From Proteiniclasticum ruminis (GTDB taxonomy: Bacteria; Bacillota; Clostridia; Clostridiales; Clostridiaceae): DNA of 37,306 nt. The DNA lies in NCBI RefSeq assembly GCF_900115135.1, contig NZ_FOVK01000016.1, forward strand, positions 1 through 37,306, written 5' to 3'. The translations under genes and the position numbers were made by a program. Under the pieces are notes generated by a model. It did no database searches and was not told where the DNA came from. It saw only the letters and a program-made list of their open reading frames with translations. Within the stretch, counting starts at the first letter, position 1, and each line of letters opens with the position of its first letter. This document shows positions 30,843-37,306 of the stretch, piece after piece.

Positions 30843-31389
30843 AACCCAAATCCTTTCCTAAATACCTTATAAAGTTTTGTTGTCTCTCACCAATGAGTGT
30901 CAAGGGGATATACTCTTCACATAAACGAAGTAATTCTTCTTTTGTTTTGATAGACAGGTCCTTGCATAGAAGATAGGCGTCGATGAAATCCTTTGCTGGC
31001 TCTGGCCTTGCTGCCAAGATTTTCATAGCAAGAAGCTGTTTAGCAGAAGGTTTGAAAATCTTTAAGTTTGAGTAAACCTTATAGGTTTCTTTGTCTTCTT
31101 TTAGGATGGACTTTAGAGGTTCCTTAATTTCTTCGTTGATCCATCCTTCTGATAAATTGAATGCGAATTTAGTCATGTCAAGTATGTGATTAAATAGCGT
31201 TTGATTTACTTCTGAAAATACACAGTCAATATCTCTTGTAGCAGGTCTATTGTCATAGACAATTGTCATTATTGAACCACCATAAACCGTAATCTCCAGT
31301 TGGAGCTGGTTTTCTTGTAATCGTTCATTCATGTATTCGAAAATATCAAGCAGTTTCTTTTTATCCATCATCTCTATGCTGTCCATCAT
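30829..31389 (-). CDS. DUF6036-family nucleotidyltransferase
   Basis: A 186-residue protein of the nucleotidyltransferase superfamily. The core has a GS motif followed by two acidic residues, VYGGSIMTIVYDNRPATRDID (GGS...RDID), as in AbiEii/MenT-type minimal transferases. The C-terminal half carries PSAKQLLAMKILAARPEPAKDFIDAYLL, a DUF6036 hallmark equivalent to the AbiEii KxxA/R-x-K-DxxDxxxL region. Such proteins transfer nucleotides to tRNA or protein targets and often act as toxins. The ATG at 31389 is preceded by AAGGAGG. It is first in a two-gene unit with the overlapping gene at 30842. Confidence 0.75.
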   Translation of the reverse strand: MMDSIEMMDKKKLLDIFEYMNERLQENQLQLEITVYGGSIMTIVYDNRPATRDIDCVFSEVNQTLFNHILDMTKFAFNLSEGWINEEIKEPLKSILKEDKETYKVYSNLKIFKPSAKQLLAMKILAARPEPAKDFIDAYLLCKDLSIKTKEELLRLCEEYIPLTLIGERQQNFIRYLGKDLGYDWK

Positions 31390-31469
31390 CAGTGTAAATC
31401 CTCCTTTCTAATAGAGTTATTTATATTTTTATTATATCATATCCGAAAAGAGTAGAGTATTAATGTCCT

Positions 31470-31513
31470 TTATTTATGGTGCGGTTCTCTGTACCTATTC
31501 TATCAGCGTAACA
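31470..31513. repeat. Fragment shared with 27232-27275
   Basis: TTATTTATGGTGCGGTTC (31470-31487) matches TTATTTATGGTACGGTTC (27232-27249) with one change, and weaker similarity runs on through AGCGTA/GGCGTA, about 70 percent over 44 bases. Both copies lie upstream of minus-strand toxin-antitoxin-like operons. Confidence 0.45.
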
Positions 31514-31521
31514 ATTATCAG

Positions 31522-31560
31522 GTCTAATCGTGGAATAATCTCTTCTACGATTAGACTTTT
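31522..31560 (+). terminator. Hairpin with T tail near the IS21 relic
   Basis: GTCTAATCGT (31522-31531) pairs perfectly with ACGATTAGAC (31547-31556), followed by TTTTCTT. No complete plus-strand gene ends here, so it may be left from a lost gene. Confidence 0.5.
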
Positions 31561-31572
31561 CTTGGTGCAAGT

Positions 31573-31940
31573 CCAGTCAACTTCTGGAAACAGCGCTGGC
31601 TTGTGTTCCAGTCTAAGGGTTGCTTTGTTCACCCGAGCATATTTGTGGTAATACCGTCTGTTCTGTGTCTCCATGTAGAATTTGTCGCCACTGACTTGAC
31701 ATGATTTCGCATATTCTTTCCAAAGCAGTTTCGTGGGACATAAGTTTTTACCAGTTCAGAGTGGAGATAGTCATAGTCGGGCATTTTAAAGGTGGTGTCT
31801 TTACACTGGGTAGAAACCGTTGGAAGAATTTTTACAAACCTAGCTTCATCTAGCAGCCTGAGATCTTCTAGTATTATTTTGCCTTTACCTCTTGCATGGC
31901 TCAAGAGATCAAGGCTATGGTGTTTCGTGAATCTTTGTGG
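31573..31940 (-). pseudogene. IS21-family IstA transposase fragment, frameshifted
   Basis: The minus strand encodes LEDLRLLDEARFVKILPTV, then FKMPDYDYLHSELVKTYV; after a lost base in GTCCCACG it continues in another frame with LLWKEYAKSCQVSGDKFYME, QNRRYYHKYARVNKATLRLE and HKPALFPEVDW. That is the N-terminal third of an IstA transposase, up to the first catalytic Asp in EVDW. The rest of istA and all of istB are missing. The sequence differs from the intact IS21 at 36071-37306, so it comes from another IS21 relative. Confidence 0.75.
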
Positions 31941-32107
31941 GCGGTCTCAACATGACGCTGACTAAAACAGATGTAGACAGCTCTGCCGATGGTAATGTTG
32001 TCTGGTGTTATTATTCCTCTTGGAAAATAGTTTTATTGCAATGGTGCATCATGTTTATTTTGCATTAGAAGAATTTTATTGGATCTCTAGTAGCGAACTG
32101 AGTGGTA

Positions 32108-32163
32108 TTCTGATCGTGCGCTGGTGGTTCTAAGACTCCGCGCTAATGGGTCTGAAGTTCCGC
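32108..32163. repeat. Degenerate repeats, probable terminal repeats of the IS21 relic
   Basis: Three related units, TTCTGATCGTGCGC (32108), TTCTAAGACTCCGC (32128) and GTCTGAAGTTCCGC (32150), are spaced 20-22 bases apart. IS21-family elements carry such transposase-binding repeats near their ends, and this array lies upstream of the relic istA. Confidence 0.4.
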
Positions 32164-32164
32164 G

Positions 32165-32377
32165 ATTTTCAAACAATAAAAAACGGATCGAGATATTGTT
32201 CGAAAACAGAGGGAAGGCTTAAAATAAGACCATCAACCGAAGTTGACAGTCTATTTGTGATGCCCTTATTGTGAAGTTAGAAAAGTGATTTTCGTGATGT
32301 TGGCTGTGCATGGCTCTGCTCCATGTCCTGTTCCTATTTTAGCTCTAACTAATATTTTAGGCATGTATAAACACACA
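32165..32377. other. Noncoding stretch left of the VTT gene
   Basis: No gene or clear signal was found. The sequence is disturbed DNA between the IS21 relic and the VTT-domain gene, which reads toward it; no strong terminator was recognised. Confidence 0.4.
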
Positions 32378-33238
32378 TTAAAAAACACTAACATTTCCGC
32401 TTTTTACATGATGTATTATTCTTTTTAGCACGTATAAAACTGTTATTATTGCTAATACAATTACTAATTGATAAATCAAACCAAGTTCCAATATCTTTTT
32501 CACAAGACCAGATGAAATAGAGTACAATCCAACTGTAATAAATTTTGAAAATACTGCTGTTAATAAAAATTTTCTAAATGTTATACGACTTAAACCTGCG
32601 CCTATACATATAATTTCATCAGTTAATATTGGAAAGATAAATAATAATATTAGAATAAAAGTTTCGTTTTTTTTCACCAATTTGTTATATTTTGCAAGAT
32701 TCTTAGAATTGATTATAGTTAACTTTAGTTTTGTGTTAGCTATTCTTGATATGAAAAACATTGTAACTATTCCTAACACAGTGCCTAAAAAACCTAAAGT
32801 AAATCCTATGAATTTTCCAAACACTACATTTCCAGCTGTTATTGTAATTGGCTCTGGCAATGGTAGAATTATTGGCTGTAGAAAACATATTAAAAAATAG
32901 ATAGCTTTACTAAACCTTCCATAGGATTTAAGGACACTTTCCACTCCATTCACTTTAACTAACTCAAGAAACATCGTTATGGTAGAAATGGAAAATAATG
33001 TTATAGTAAACAATCCGATTAATAAATTAATTTTGGTTATTTGTATTTTCCATTCTTCATTTTTTTTAAGAAGAAAGTATATCCACAATACATAGACTAT
33101 TACAGATAATGTATTTATATAAAAACGAAGCGTTGGTGTAAGAGTTTTCAATCCTATGTTAAGAATACTTAAGTTTATTATTAATACAAAATTGTTCAAG
33201 AAAATATTTAAATATTTTCTTGATTCATAATTGCTCAT
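32378..33238 (-). CDS. VTT-domain (TVP38/TMEM64/DedA-like) membrane protein
   Basis: A 286-residue membrane protein. Two or three N-terminal helices (about 10-110) precede the VTT domain: LQPIILPLPEPITITAGNVV, FGKFIGFTLGFLGTVLGIV, and after a loop LILLFIFPILTDEIICIGAG. The re-entrant P-rich loop and the FP-x-x-x-D-E segment are characteristic of the family, which handles lipid scrambling and membrane homeostasis. The start is ATG at 33238, five bases after GAGG; the open frame runs back into the IS3 transposase, giving a longer but artificial reading. Base composition is far more AT-rich than the mgl or sigma genes, suggesting transfer. A hybrid IS3 promoter may drive it. Confidence 0.8.
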   Translation of the reverse strand: MSNYESRKYLNIFLNNFVLIINLSILNIGLKTLTPTLRFYINTLSVIVYVLWIYFLLKKNEEWKIQITKINLLIGLFTITLFSISTITMFLELVKVNGVESVLKSYGRFSKAIYFLICFLQPIILPLPEPITITAGNVVFGKFIGFTLGFLGTVLGIVTMFFISRIANTKLKLTIINSKNLAKYNKLVKKNETFILILLFIFPILTDEIICIGAGLSRITFRKFLLTAVFSKFITVGLYSISSGLVKKILELGLIYQLVIVLAIITVLYVLKRIIHHVKSGNVSVF

Positions 33239-33278
33239 ATATACCTCTATATTTTCTGATTTTTTAATATATTTCTTA

Positions 33279-33309
33279 TTATAACACCTAAAAACTATAG
33301 GTGTTATAA
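33279..33309. promoter_or_regulatory. Perfect 12-bp palindrome upstream of the VTT gene
   Basis: TTATAACACCTA (33279-33290) and TAGGTGTTATAA (33298-33309) are perfect inverted arms around seven bases. It covers the -10 box (33294-33299) and spacer of the promoter below, so it may be an operator or a leader hairpin. Confidence 0.55.
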
Positions 33310-33322
33310 CGATGTTTGTCAA
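33294..33322 (-). promoter_or_regulatory. Hybrid promoter at the IS3 end
   Basis: On the minus strand a perfect TTGACA (33322-33317) and TATAGT (33299-33294) are 17 bp apart. The -35 box lies inside the IS3 tip and the -10 box in the flanking DNA, pointing outward at the VTT gene. Confidence 0.6.
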
Positions 33323-34377
33323 GATAGTTGTCGCAAATCTTCTTGAGAATCTTTCTCCTGAATCTTTCTCCGGATTCAGCCACACTTCCTTTGGTGAATA
33401 CCAATTCCTGATTCCTCTAGACCAGCGAAGTGGATTTTTCTGTTTAGCCAAGGCGTAGACCATCTTTCGATTTTCCAGGATTTTATCCGCAACGCCTGTA
33501 TGTGCCTGATACGGTATGGCAAATCAGATCTCGCTGGAGTGATGTTCGAAGCGGTACCACCGCACAAAACTCAGGCACCACTTCCTGGATGCCTCCAGGG
33601 AAGCGAATCCCTTCAGAGGGTAGTCAGGTCTATACTTGCAGGTTCTGAACACGGACTCTGAATAGGGGTTGTCATTGCTCACGCGAGGTCTGCTTCTCAA
33701 AGGGGTTATTCCAAGTTCGTATAGCGTATGGAGCATGGTGGCATCTTTCATCGGGCTTCCGTTGTCGGAGTGCAGGATAAGCGGTTCATGGTTCCTGCTG
33801 ATCCCCTGTGCAAGAACAGCTTTCCGTATAAGATGACTTGCATGTTCGGCTGACTCATCTTCCCATACTTCCCAGCCTACAATGTCACGGCTGAAGATGT
33901 CCAGAATAAGATATAGTTAATAATACAGGCCATTAATTGGGCCTGAGAGATAGGTGATGTCCCAGGACCAGATCTGATTAGGTGCTGTAGCAACATGGCT
34001 GGTTACAGTTCTTTTGGAGGGCCTCTCGCTTCGACCTCTGTGCTTGATCTGATCTGCCTCATGCATGACTCTGTAGAAGCTTGATTCTGAAGCGATATAG
34101 ATACCTTTGTCTGCAAGATAGGAATGATCTGACTTGGTGGTCTATTGGCATTCTCAGGCTGATTGACGGTCTTGAGAAAGGATTCTCTTTCTTCCAGCGA
34201 CAACTTGTTTTTAGGTTCAGACCTCACGGCCAGAGGACGCTGATCTTCCTGAGGTTCGTTGGGGTTCACCCACCTTTGGAACGTCCTTGTGGAAATTCCA
34301 AGTTCATGGCAGGCCATGGATTGTCACGCTCCGGAGGCGACAGCCTCCTCTACCAGTTGAATGATGATTCCGCGATC
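33320..34377 (-). pseudogene. IS3-family orfB (integrase core), multiple lesions
   Basis: Pieces of one transposase are spread over frames: LVEEAVASGA-stop-QSMACHELGI (stop at 34326-34324), TRTFQRWVNPNEPQEDQRPL, RPPSQIIPIL, then WDITYLSGP, GLYY-stop-LYLILDIFSRDIVGWE, LILHSDNGSPMKDATMLH, SRPRVSNDNPYSESVFRTCK and NPLRWSRGIRNW...VWLNPEKD. These are the helix-turn-helix and rve integrase core with the DDE residues of IS3 elements. At least two nonsense codons and several frameshifts inactivate it. The last segment fuses in frame with flanking DNA upstream of the VTT gene. Confidence 0.85.
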
Positions 34378-34403
34378 TGAAGTACTGCTTAGTCTTCCTC
34401 GTC

Positions 34404-34669
34404 TTACGAGGATCCCCAAATCGCTTCCGCTTTTTTTCGAAGTACCAATAGACCAGCAGTCTCAGCCAGCGCAGATTCTTTCCGCTGCAGTTCCTTTTCA
34501 GACGTCTCAGTTCTCGCTGGGTCATTTTATCCTGCTGCATCATTTCTGCAATCTGGCCAGGGATATTCCCGTTGGCATTCAAGCAGTTCTCCTGCCAGAG
34601 CCTGACCTGAGCCTCATAGAGCCCGTTCTTTCTGCAGTACTCTGAGAGCTCAGCCTCATTCAGCTTCAT
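34404..34669 (-). pseudogene. IS3-family orfA, frameshifted
   Basis: It begins MKLNEAELSEYCRKNGLY, then LWQENCLNANGNIP, the DNA-binding part of an IS3 orfA. At about 34495, CTGAAAAGGAACTG seems to lack one A; shifting frame restores KELQRKESALAETAGLLVLR and KKAEAIWGSS, the leucine-zipper and end expected for this family. Confidence 0.8.
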
Positions 34670-34719
34670 GGTTTCGGTAACAATGAGGAATTTATCCTGG
34701 CTGCTCCACTTTAGTTACA

Positions 34720-34997
34720 CTGGAGATAGAGTAAAGTATTATGAAGAAAACTCACTTGAACACATACAGCATATCCAAAATATTAATGCTTGCGAAGGTT
34801 TTTGGAAGCGAAAAAATATGAAGACCAACAAGAGTACCGCTTCTTAGCATCTGATACTTCTATAGAGGATCATGAAATCATAGAAATTGGAGATCTAAGT
34901 GATAAATCATGGTTAGAGTTAACTGAAGAATTTCTAAATACTTTTCTAATAATAAAATGTAAACTAAACAAATTGAAGAGTAAAAGTGGTGTTGAAA
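34720..34997 (+). pseudogene. Gene fragment (DUF2971-like C-terminus) trapped between two ISs
   Basis: Directly after the IS3 tip, one frame reads GDRVKYYEENSLEHIQHIQN-INACEGF and, after a frameshift near 34800, the adjacent frame continues FLEAKKYEDQQEYRFLASDT and EDHEIIEIGDLSDKSWLE. The order V-x-Y...(K-x-Y-E-x-Q-x-EYRF) resembles DUF2971-type proteins of defence and phage-related loci. Its start is removed by the IS3 and its end by the IS21. The assignment is tentative. Confidence 0.45.
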
Positions 34998-35174
34998 TGT
35001 TCCCGAGAACCTTAAAACCATTGACTTGTTTCCGCATGCCGCGAAAACGGTAAAAATTGATTGATATGTTTCCGAATACGGCGACATCAATAATGGAAAC
35101 TCAGCTAAGGGTATAAGGAAACATATCACTGTTGAATTTATTACTTAGCCATGTTTTTTATAAGTGAATAGATT

Positions 35175-35286
35175 GCATGATTATTTCACTGGATTAGCAT
35201 CACCAATATATGGTCACAGGCATCATTGATTCTGACTCTAAGCATCACCGATATTCAGTTAGAGCATCGTTAAGATGTAGCGCACT
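35175..35286. repeat. Five direct repeats with 22-23 bp period at the IS21 end
   Basis: Units start at 35175 (GCATGATTAT), 35197 (GCATCACCAAT), 35220 (GCATCATTGAT), 35242 (GCATCACCGAT) and 35264 (GCATCGTTAAG); spacings are 22, 23, 22 and 22 bases, about two helical turns. They lie just past the istB stop. IS21 transposases bind multiple terminal repeats, so these are probable IstA sites, although five regular copies is more than usually described. Confidence 0.55.
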
Positions 35287-35312
35287 GCTGGAAGGCAGTG
35301 CGCCGAGAGTTC

Positions 35313-36074
35313 CTAAGACTCGAATGGGTTGTTTACATTAGCTAGATATTTTCGCATGTTTAAGGTGCCTGAGAAAACCCAGATTGCATTGTGAACTATC
35401 CGATCCATCATAGCATCAGCATGAATACCTCCACCTAAGCGGGCATGCCATTCATCTTTCTTAAACTGAGTGCAAAATATCGTAGAACTGCAATCATGTC
35501 TGCGCTCAATTAGCTCGAACAGGAAGTGTTGCTGTTCATCTGATAGACTATCTAGAAGCCATTCATCCAATATCAGCAACTTATAACTGCTGAACTTTTT
35601 TAGCAGTCTCGAAATTCCTTGTTTGGCGAGGCTGGCTTCATCACGAAGAATCAGCAAGTCTGGTATTCGAATATAACGGGTTCTGATGCCTTGCATGCAG
35701 GCTTGCCTTCCGATGGCGCAAGCCAGGTAACTCTTACCTGATCCTGCGAATCCATGAAAGATGATGCTGGAACTCATGTCAATGAATTGACAACTGGATA
35801 ATGTAATCATCGTCTGGTGATCAAGGCCACGATCCACATAGTGTACATCACTCAATACAGCATTTGGTATTCTGAACTTGGAGAGCCTAATAAGACTTTG
35901 GACTCTGCTGTTGTATTTTTTTTGATAGACATAGTCCACAGCTACCTTGAGACGATCTTCAAAGCTTAGGATGCTGTAGTCCACACCTTGAGACTGGAGT
36001 TCAATGGCCTCGATGAATTCACTTAAGTTTAATTCTCTGAGTTTTCTTCTAGTCTCCTCATTAAGAATGGTCAT
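35313..36074 (-). CDS. istB: IS21-family ATP-binding helper protein
   Basis: A 253-residue AAA+ ATPase related to DnaC that selects target DNA and helps IstA. N-terminal helices (TRRKLRELNLSEFIEAIELQ) precede Walker A in FHGFAGSGKSYLA (about residue 108), Walker B LLILDEWLL, and the C-terminal DAMMDRIVHNAIWVF. Length is normal and no stop interrupts it. The ATG overlaps the istA stop by four bases, the usual coupling for IS21 elements. Confidence 0.93.
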   Translation of the reverse strand: MTILNEETRRKLRELNLSEFIEAIELQSQGVDYSILSFEDRLKVAVDYVYQKKYNSRVQSLIRLSKFRIPNAVLSDVHYVDRGLDHQTMITLSSCQFIDMSSSIIFHGFAGSGKSYLACAIGRQACMQGIRTRYIRIPDLLILRDEASLAKQGISRLLKKFSSYKLLILDEWLLDSLSDEQQHFLFELIERRHDCSSTIFCTQFKKDEWHARLGGGIHADAMMDRIVHNAIWVFSGTLNMRKYLANVNNPFES

Positions 36075-37306
36075 GACTTGTCACCTCCGCTATAGTAATC
36101 AGATCCTCTGACGTACCCCTGAACAGACTTGTTTAGTTCCTTTTTTTCCTGTTCAGCTACCCTCGCAAGGTGGAGTGTATCTTGGTTAGAGGACAGAAGT
36201 GCTTTAAGATGACTATATCTTGGTGATCTGATTTTAGATAGCGCAATCTCGCATGCAGTTTCCAAACGTTTTTCAGTATAAGTTTTTGCGAGTTTTAGGA
36301 CTGACAATGCTGCATTGTAGCCTTGTTCCTTGATTCTGACGCTACCAAAGATCCGGTCGATGACTTCACCAGTATTCTTACCTATGGTGTAGGCCCATTT
36401 CTGGATTCTTTCATCGTCCCACTCAGTACTATGGAAATGATCAGGCATATGTTCTTCTAGTGTTGACCACTTGTGTTTCAAGTAATCTGGTATTTTTCGA
36501 TGTGTTGCGATTCGCTCTTCTTTGAAATAGATTTCGAGGAATGTATCAGTAATCTTAAGATTGACTTTTTTTCCGACATATTGGTAAGGTGCAGAATATC
36601 GATTAGTCTTGTAAGAGATGTGACAATCCAGATTTACGGAATAACCATAAACCCACTCAGCTATCTCAAATGGAACTGGAGGGAGAGCTCGGAGATACTG
36701 TTTTTCCATCTCATGGAAGACCTCATATCTACTGCCTTCTCGTTTCTGAAATTTACTCCTGTTAAATTTCTCCAGTTCATTCCGTATAGCTATCTCTAGT
36801 TCGTCCATGCTGTAGAAGCTAATGTTGCGGAGTTTGGCAATAATTGCAGTTGCTATCTTACCCACAGTTCCTTCAACAGATGCTTTATGCTTTGGTTTTC
36901 TTATGCCTGTCGGCATAATTGCGGCAAAATAGAAATCTCCAAGACTCTCGTATTTCTCGTTTAGAATGATATCACCTTCACGTGGATGGCTTGTAACTCC
37001 CACTTTAAGATTGTCGCACTTAATTCTGATTGTAGAACCACCAAAGAAGTTAAACATATTCACATGACACTTGAGCCAGGTATTCTGTTTCATATCAAAG
37101 CAAGGTTCCACGTAAGAATATTGGCTGTATGGTAGCGTAGCTACAAACAAATAGACTGGAATTATTTCTCCTGTCTCTTTATTGACGATGGACATTGTAG
37201 AACCGCTCCAGTCTACTTCACATATAATGCCAGGTTTGTGGATGAGATGATTGGTCAGGCTATTCTTCATGACATAATCCGAGTAACCTTCACAGAATTT
37301 TGTGTA
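36071..37306 (-). CDS. istA: IS21-family transposase, N-terminus cut by window edge
   Basis: The frame is open to the window edge, so the methionine at 37270 is internal; YTKFCEGYSDYV precedes it. The DDE residues are Asp in CEVDWSG, Asp in RIKCDNLKVG and Glu in HKASVEGTVGK, all intact. The C-terminal part (SYKTNRYSAPYQYVGKKVNL, YNAALSVLKLAKTYTEKRLE) is the usual beta-barrel and helical tail. About 411 residues are visible, against about 500 for a full IstA. With an intact istB the element may be active. The N-terminal helix-turn-helix lies beyond the window. Confidence 0.92.
   Translation of the reverse strand, partial: YTKFCEGYSDYVMKNSLTNHLIHKPGIICEVDWSGSTMSIVNKETGEIIPVYLFVATLPYSQYSYVEPCFDMKQNTWLKCHVNMFNFFGGSTIRIKCDNLKVGVTSHPREGDIILNEKYESLGDFYFAAIMPTGIRKPKHKASVEGTVGKIATAIIAKLRNISFYSMDELEIAIRNELEKFNRSKFQKREGSRYEVFHEMEKQYLRALPPVPFEIAEWVYGYSVNLDCHISYKTNRYSAPYQYVGKKVNLKITDTFLEIYFKEERIATHRKIPDYLKHKWSTLEEHMPDHFHSTEWDDERIQKWAYTIGKNTGEVIDRIFGSVRIKEQGYNAALSVLKLAKTYTEKRLETACEIALSKIRSPRYSHLKALLSSNQDTLHLARVAEQEKKELNKSVQGYVRGSDYYSGGDKS

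Larger units (their letters stand above)
33313..34719 (-). mobile_element. IS3-family insertion sequence, decayed
   Basis: About 1.4 kb with orfA and orfB of an IS3-type element on the minus strand. The left tip reads inward TGTAACTAAAGTGGAGCAGCC (from 34719) and the right tip TGTTTGTCAAGATAGTTGTC (from 33313); both begin TGT as IS3 ends do. No convincing target duplication was found. Both ORFs are broken, so it cannot move on its own. Confidence 0.7.
34998..37306 (-). mobile_element. IS21-family insertion sequence, left boundary visible
   Basis: istA and istB lie on the minus strand and run off the right window edge. The left boundary is probably at one of three TGTTYCCG repeats (34998, 35037, 35067); the most complete pair is 35037 and 35067. 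Between them and istB lies a regular array of GCATCA-like repeats. The earliest possible boundary is given. Confidence 0.7.

Noticed and set aside
33239-33463. Extension of the VTT protein by 75 residues
   Set aside because: The extra residues are the tail of the IS3 transposase (NPLRWSRGIRNW, VWLNPEKD) fused by chance to the flank; the ATG at 33238 has a ribosome binding site and a promoter upstream.
1-37306. CRISPR array or rRNA genes
   Set aside because: No repeat-spacer pattern with 25-40 base identical repeats and no rRNA-like sequence was seen; the 22-bp periodic array at 35175 is degenerate and belongs to an IS end.

Overview
The window looks like chromosomal DNA of an anaerobic member of the Bacillota, probably class Clostridia. 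The evidence is indirect: AGGAGG-type ribosome binding sites, many hairpin-plus-T-run terminators, a Clostridia-style mgl galactoside transporter, several lipoproteins, ECF sigma operons with Firmicutes-type -35/-10 elements, and a lipoprotein FMN/FAD reductase typical of anaerobes. No gene fixes the genus.

Layout. 0-1.2 kb: 3' part of an ISLre2-type transposase. 1.3-3.1 kb: aldo/keto reductase, cysteine hydrolase and tRNA-Ser(CGA). 3.1-5.0 kb: a decayed island next to the tRNA, with an AbiEi antitoxin, an AbiEii toxin broken by a stop codon, a frameshifted DUF7768-like gene, a long palindrome and a second AbiEi remnant. 5.2-9.4 kb: a membrane-anchored FGE/C-type-lectin-like protein and a run of very small membrane proteins and a lipoprotein. 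9.5-11.4 kb: ECF sigma, membrane anti-sigma candidate and DUF4358 lipoprotein. 11.5-15.7 kb: mglB-mglA-mglC with a promoter, paired palindromes upstream and an mglB/mglA intergenic terminator. 15.8-19.1 kb: an unassigned radical SAM protein and a membrane diguanylate cyclase. 19.1-20.9 kb (minus): a second ECF sigma operon with a small membrane protein and a zinc-ribbon membrane protein. 21.0-25.4 kb: a DEDDh exonuclease with a BRCT domain, a TetR regulator and a lipoprotein FMN/FAD reductase with a TetR-like operator at its promoter.

25.4-37.3 kb is accessory DNA: a relic antitoxin, a secreted protein, a Phd/ParE-type toxin-antitoxin pair, a three-gene operon (74-aa peptide, DUF1430-like permease, ABC ATPase) resembling lactococcin-972-group bacteriocin loci, a two-gene DUF6036 nucleotidyltransferase module, a frameshifted IS21 relic, an AT-rich VTT-domain membrane protein placed under a probable IS3 hybrid promoter, a decayed IS3 element, a gene fragment trapped between two insertion sequences, and a largely intact IS21-family istA/istB running off the right edge.

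The best candidates for something undescribed are the 74-aa peptide with its dedicated permease and ATPase (27.36-30.45 kb) and the overlapping nucleotidyltransferase/partner pair (30.46-31.39 kb). Regulatory architecture is unusually readable: two ECF promoters with the same 16-bp spacer, twin AGTAAAT-N10-ATTTACT palindromes before mgl, and promoter-overlapping palindromes at several operons. All functional statements are homology recognition by eye; no search was run.
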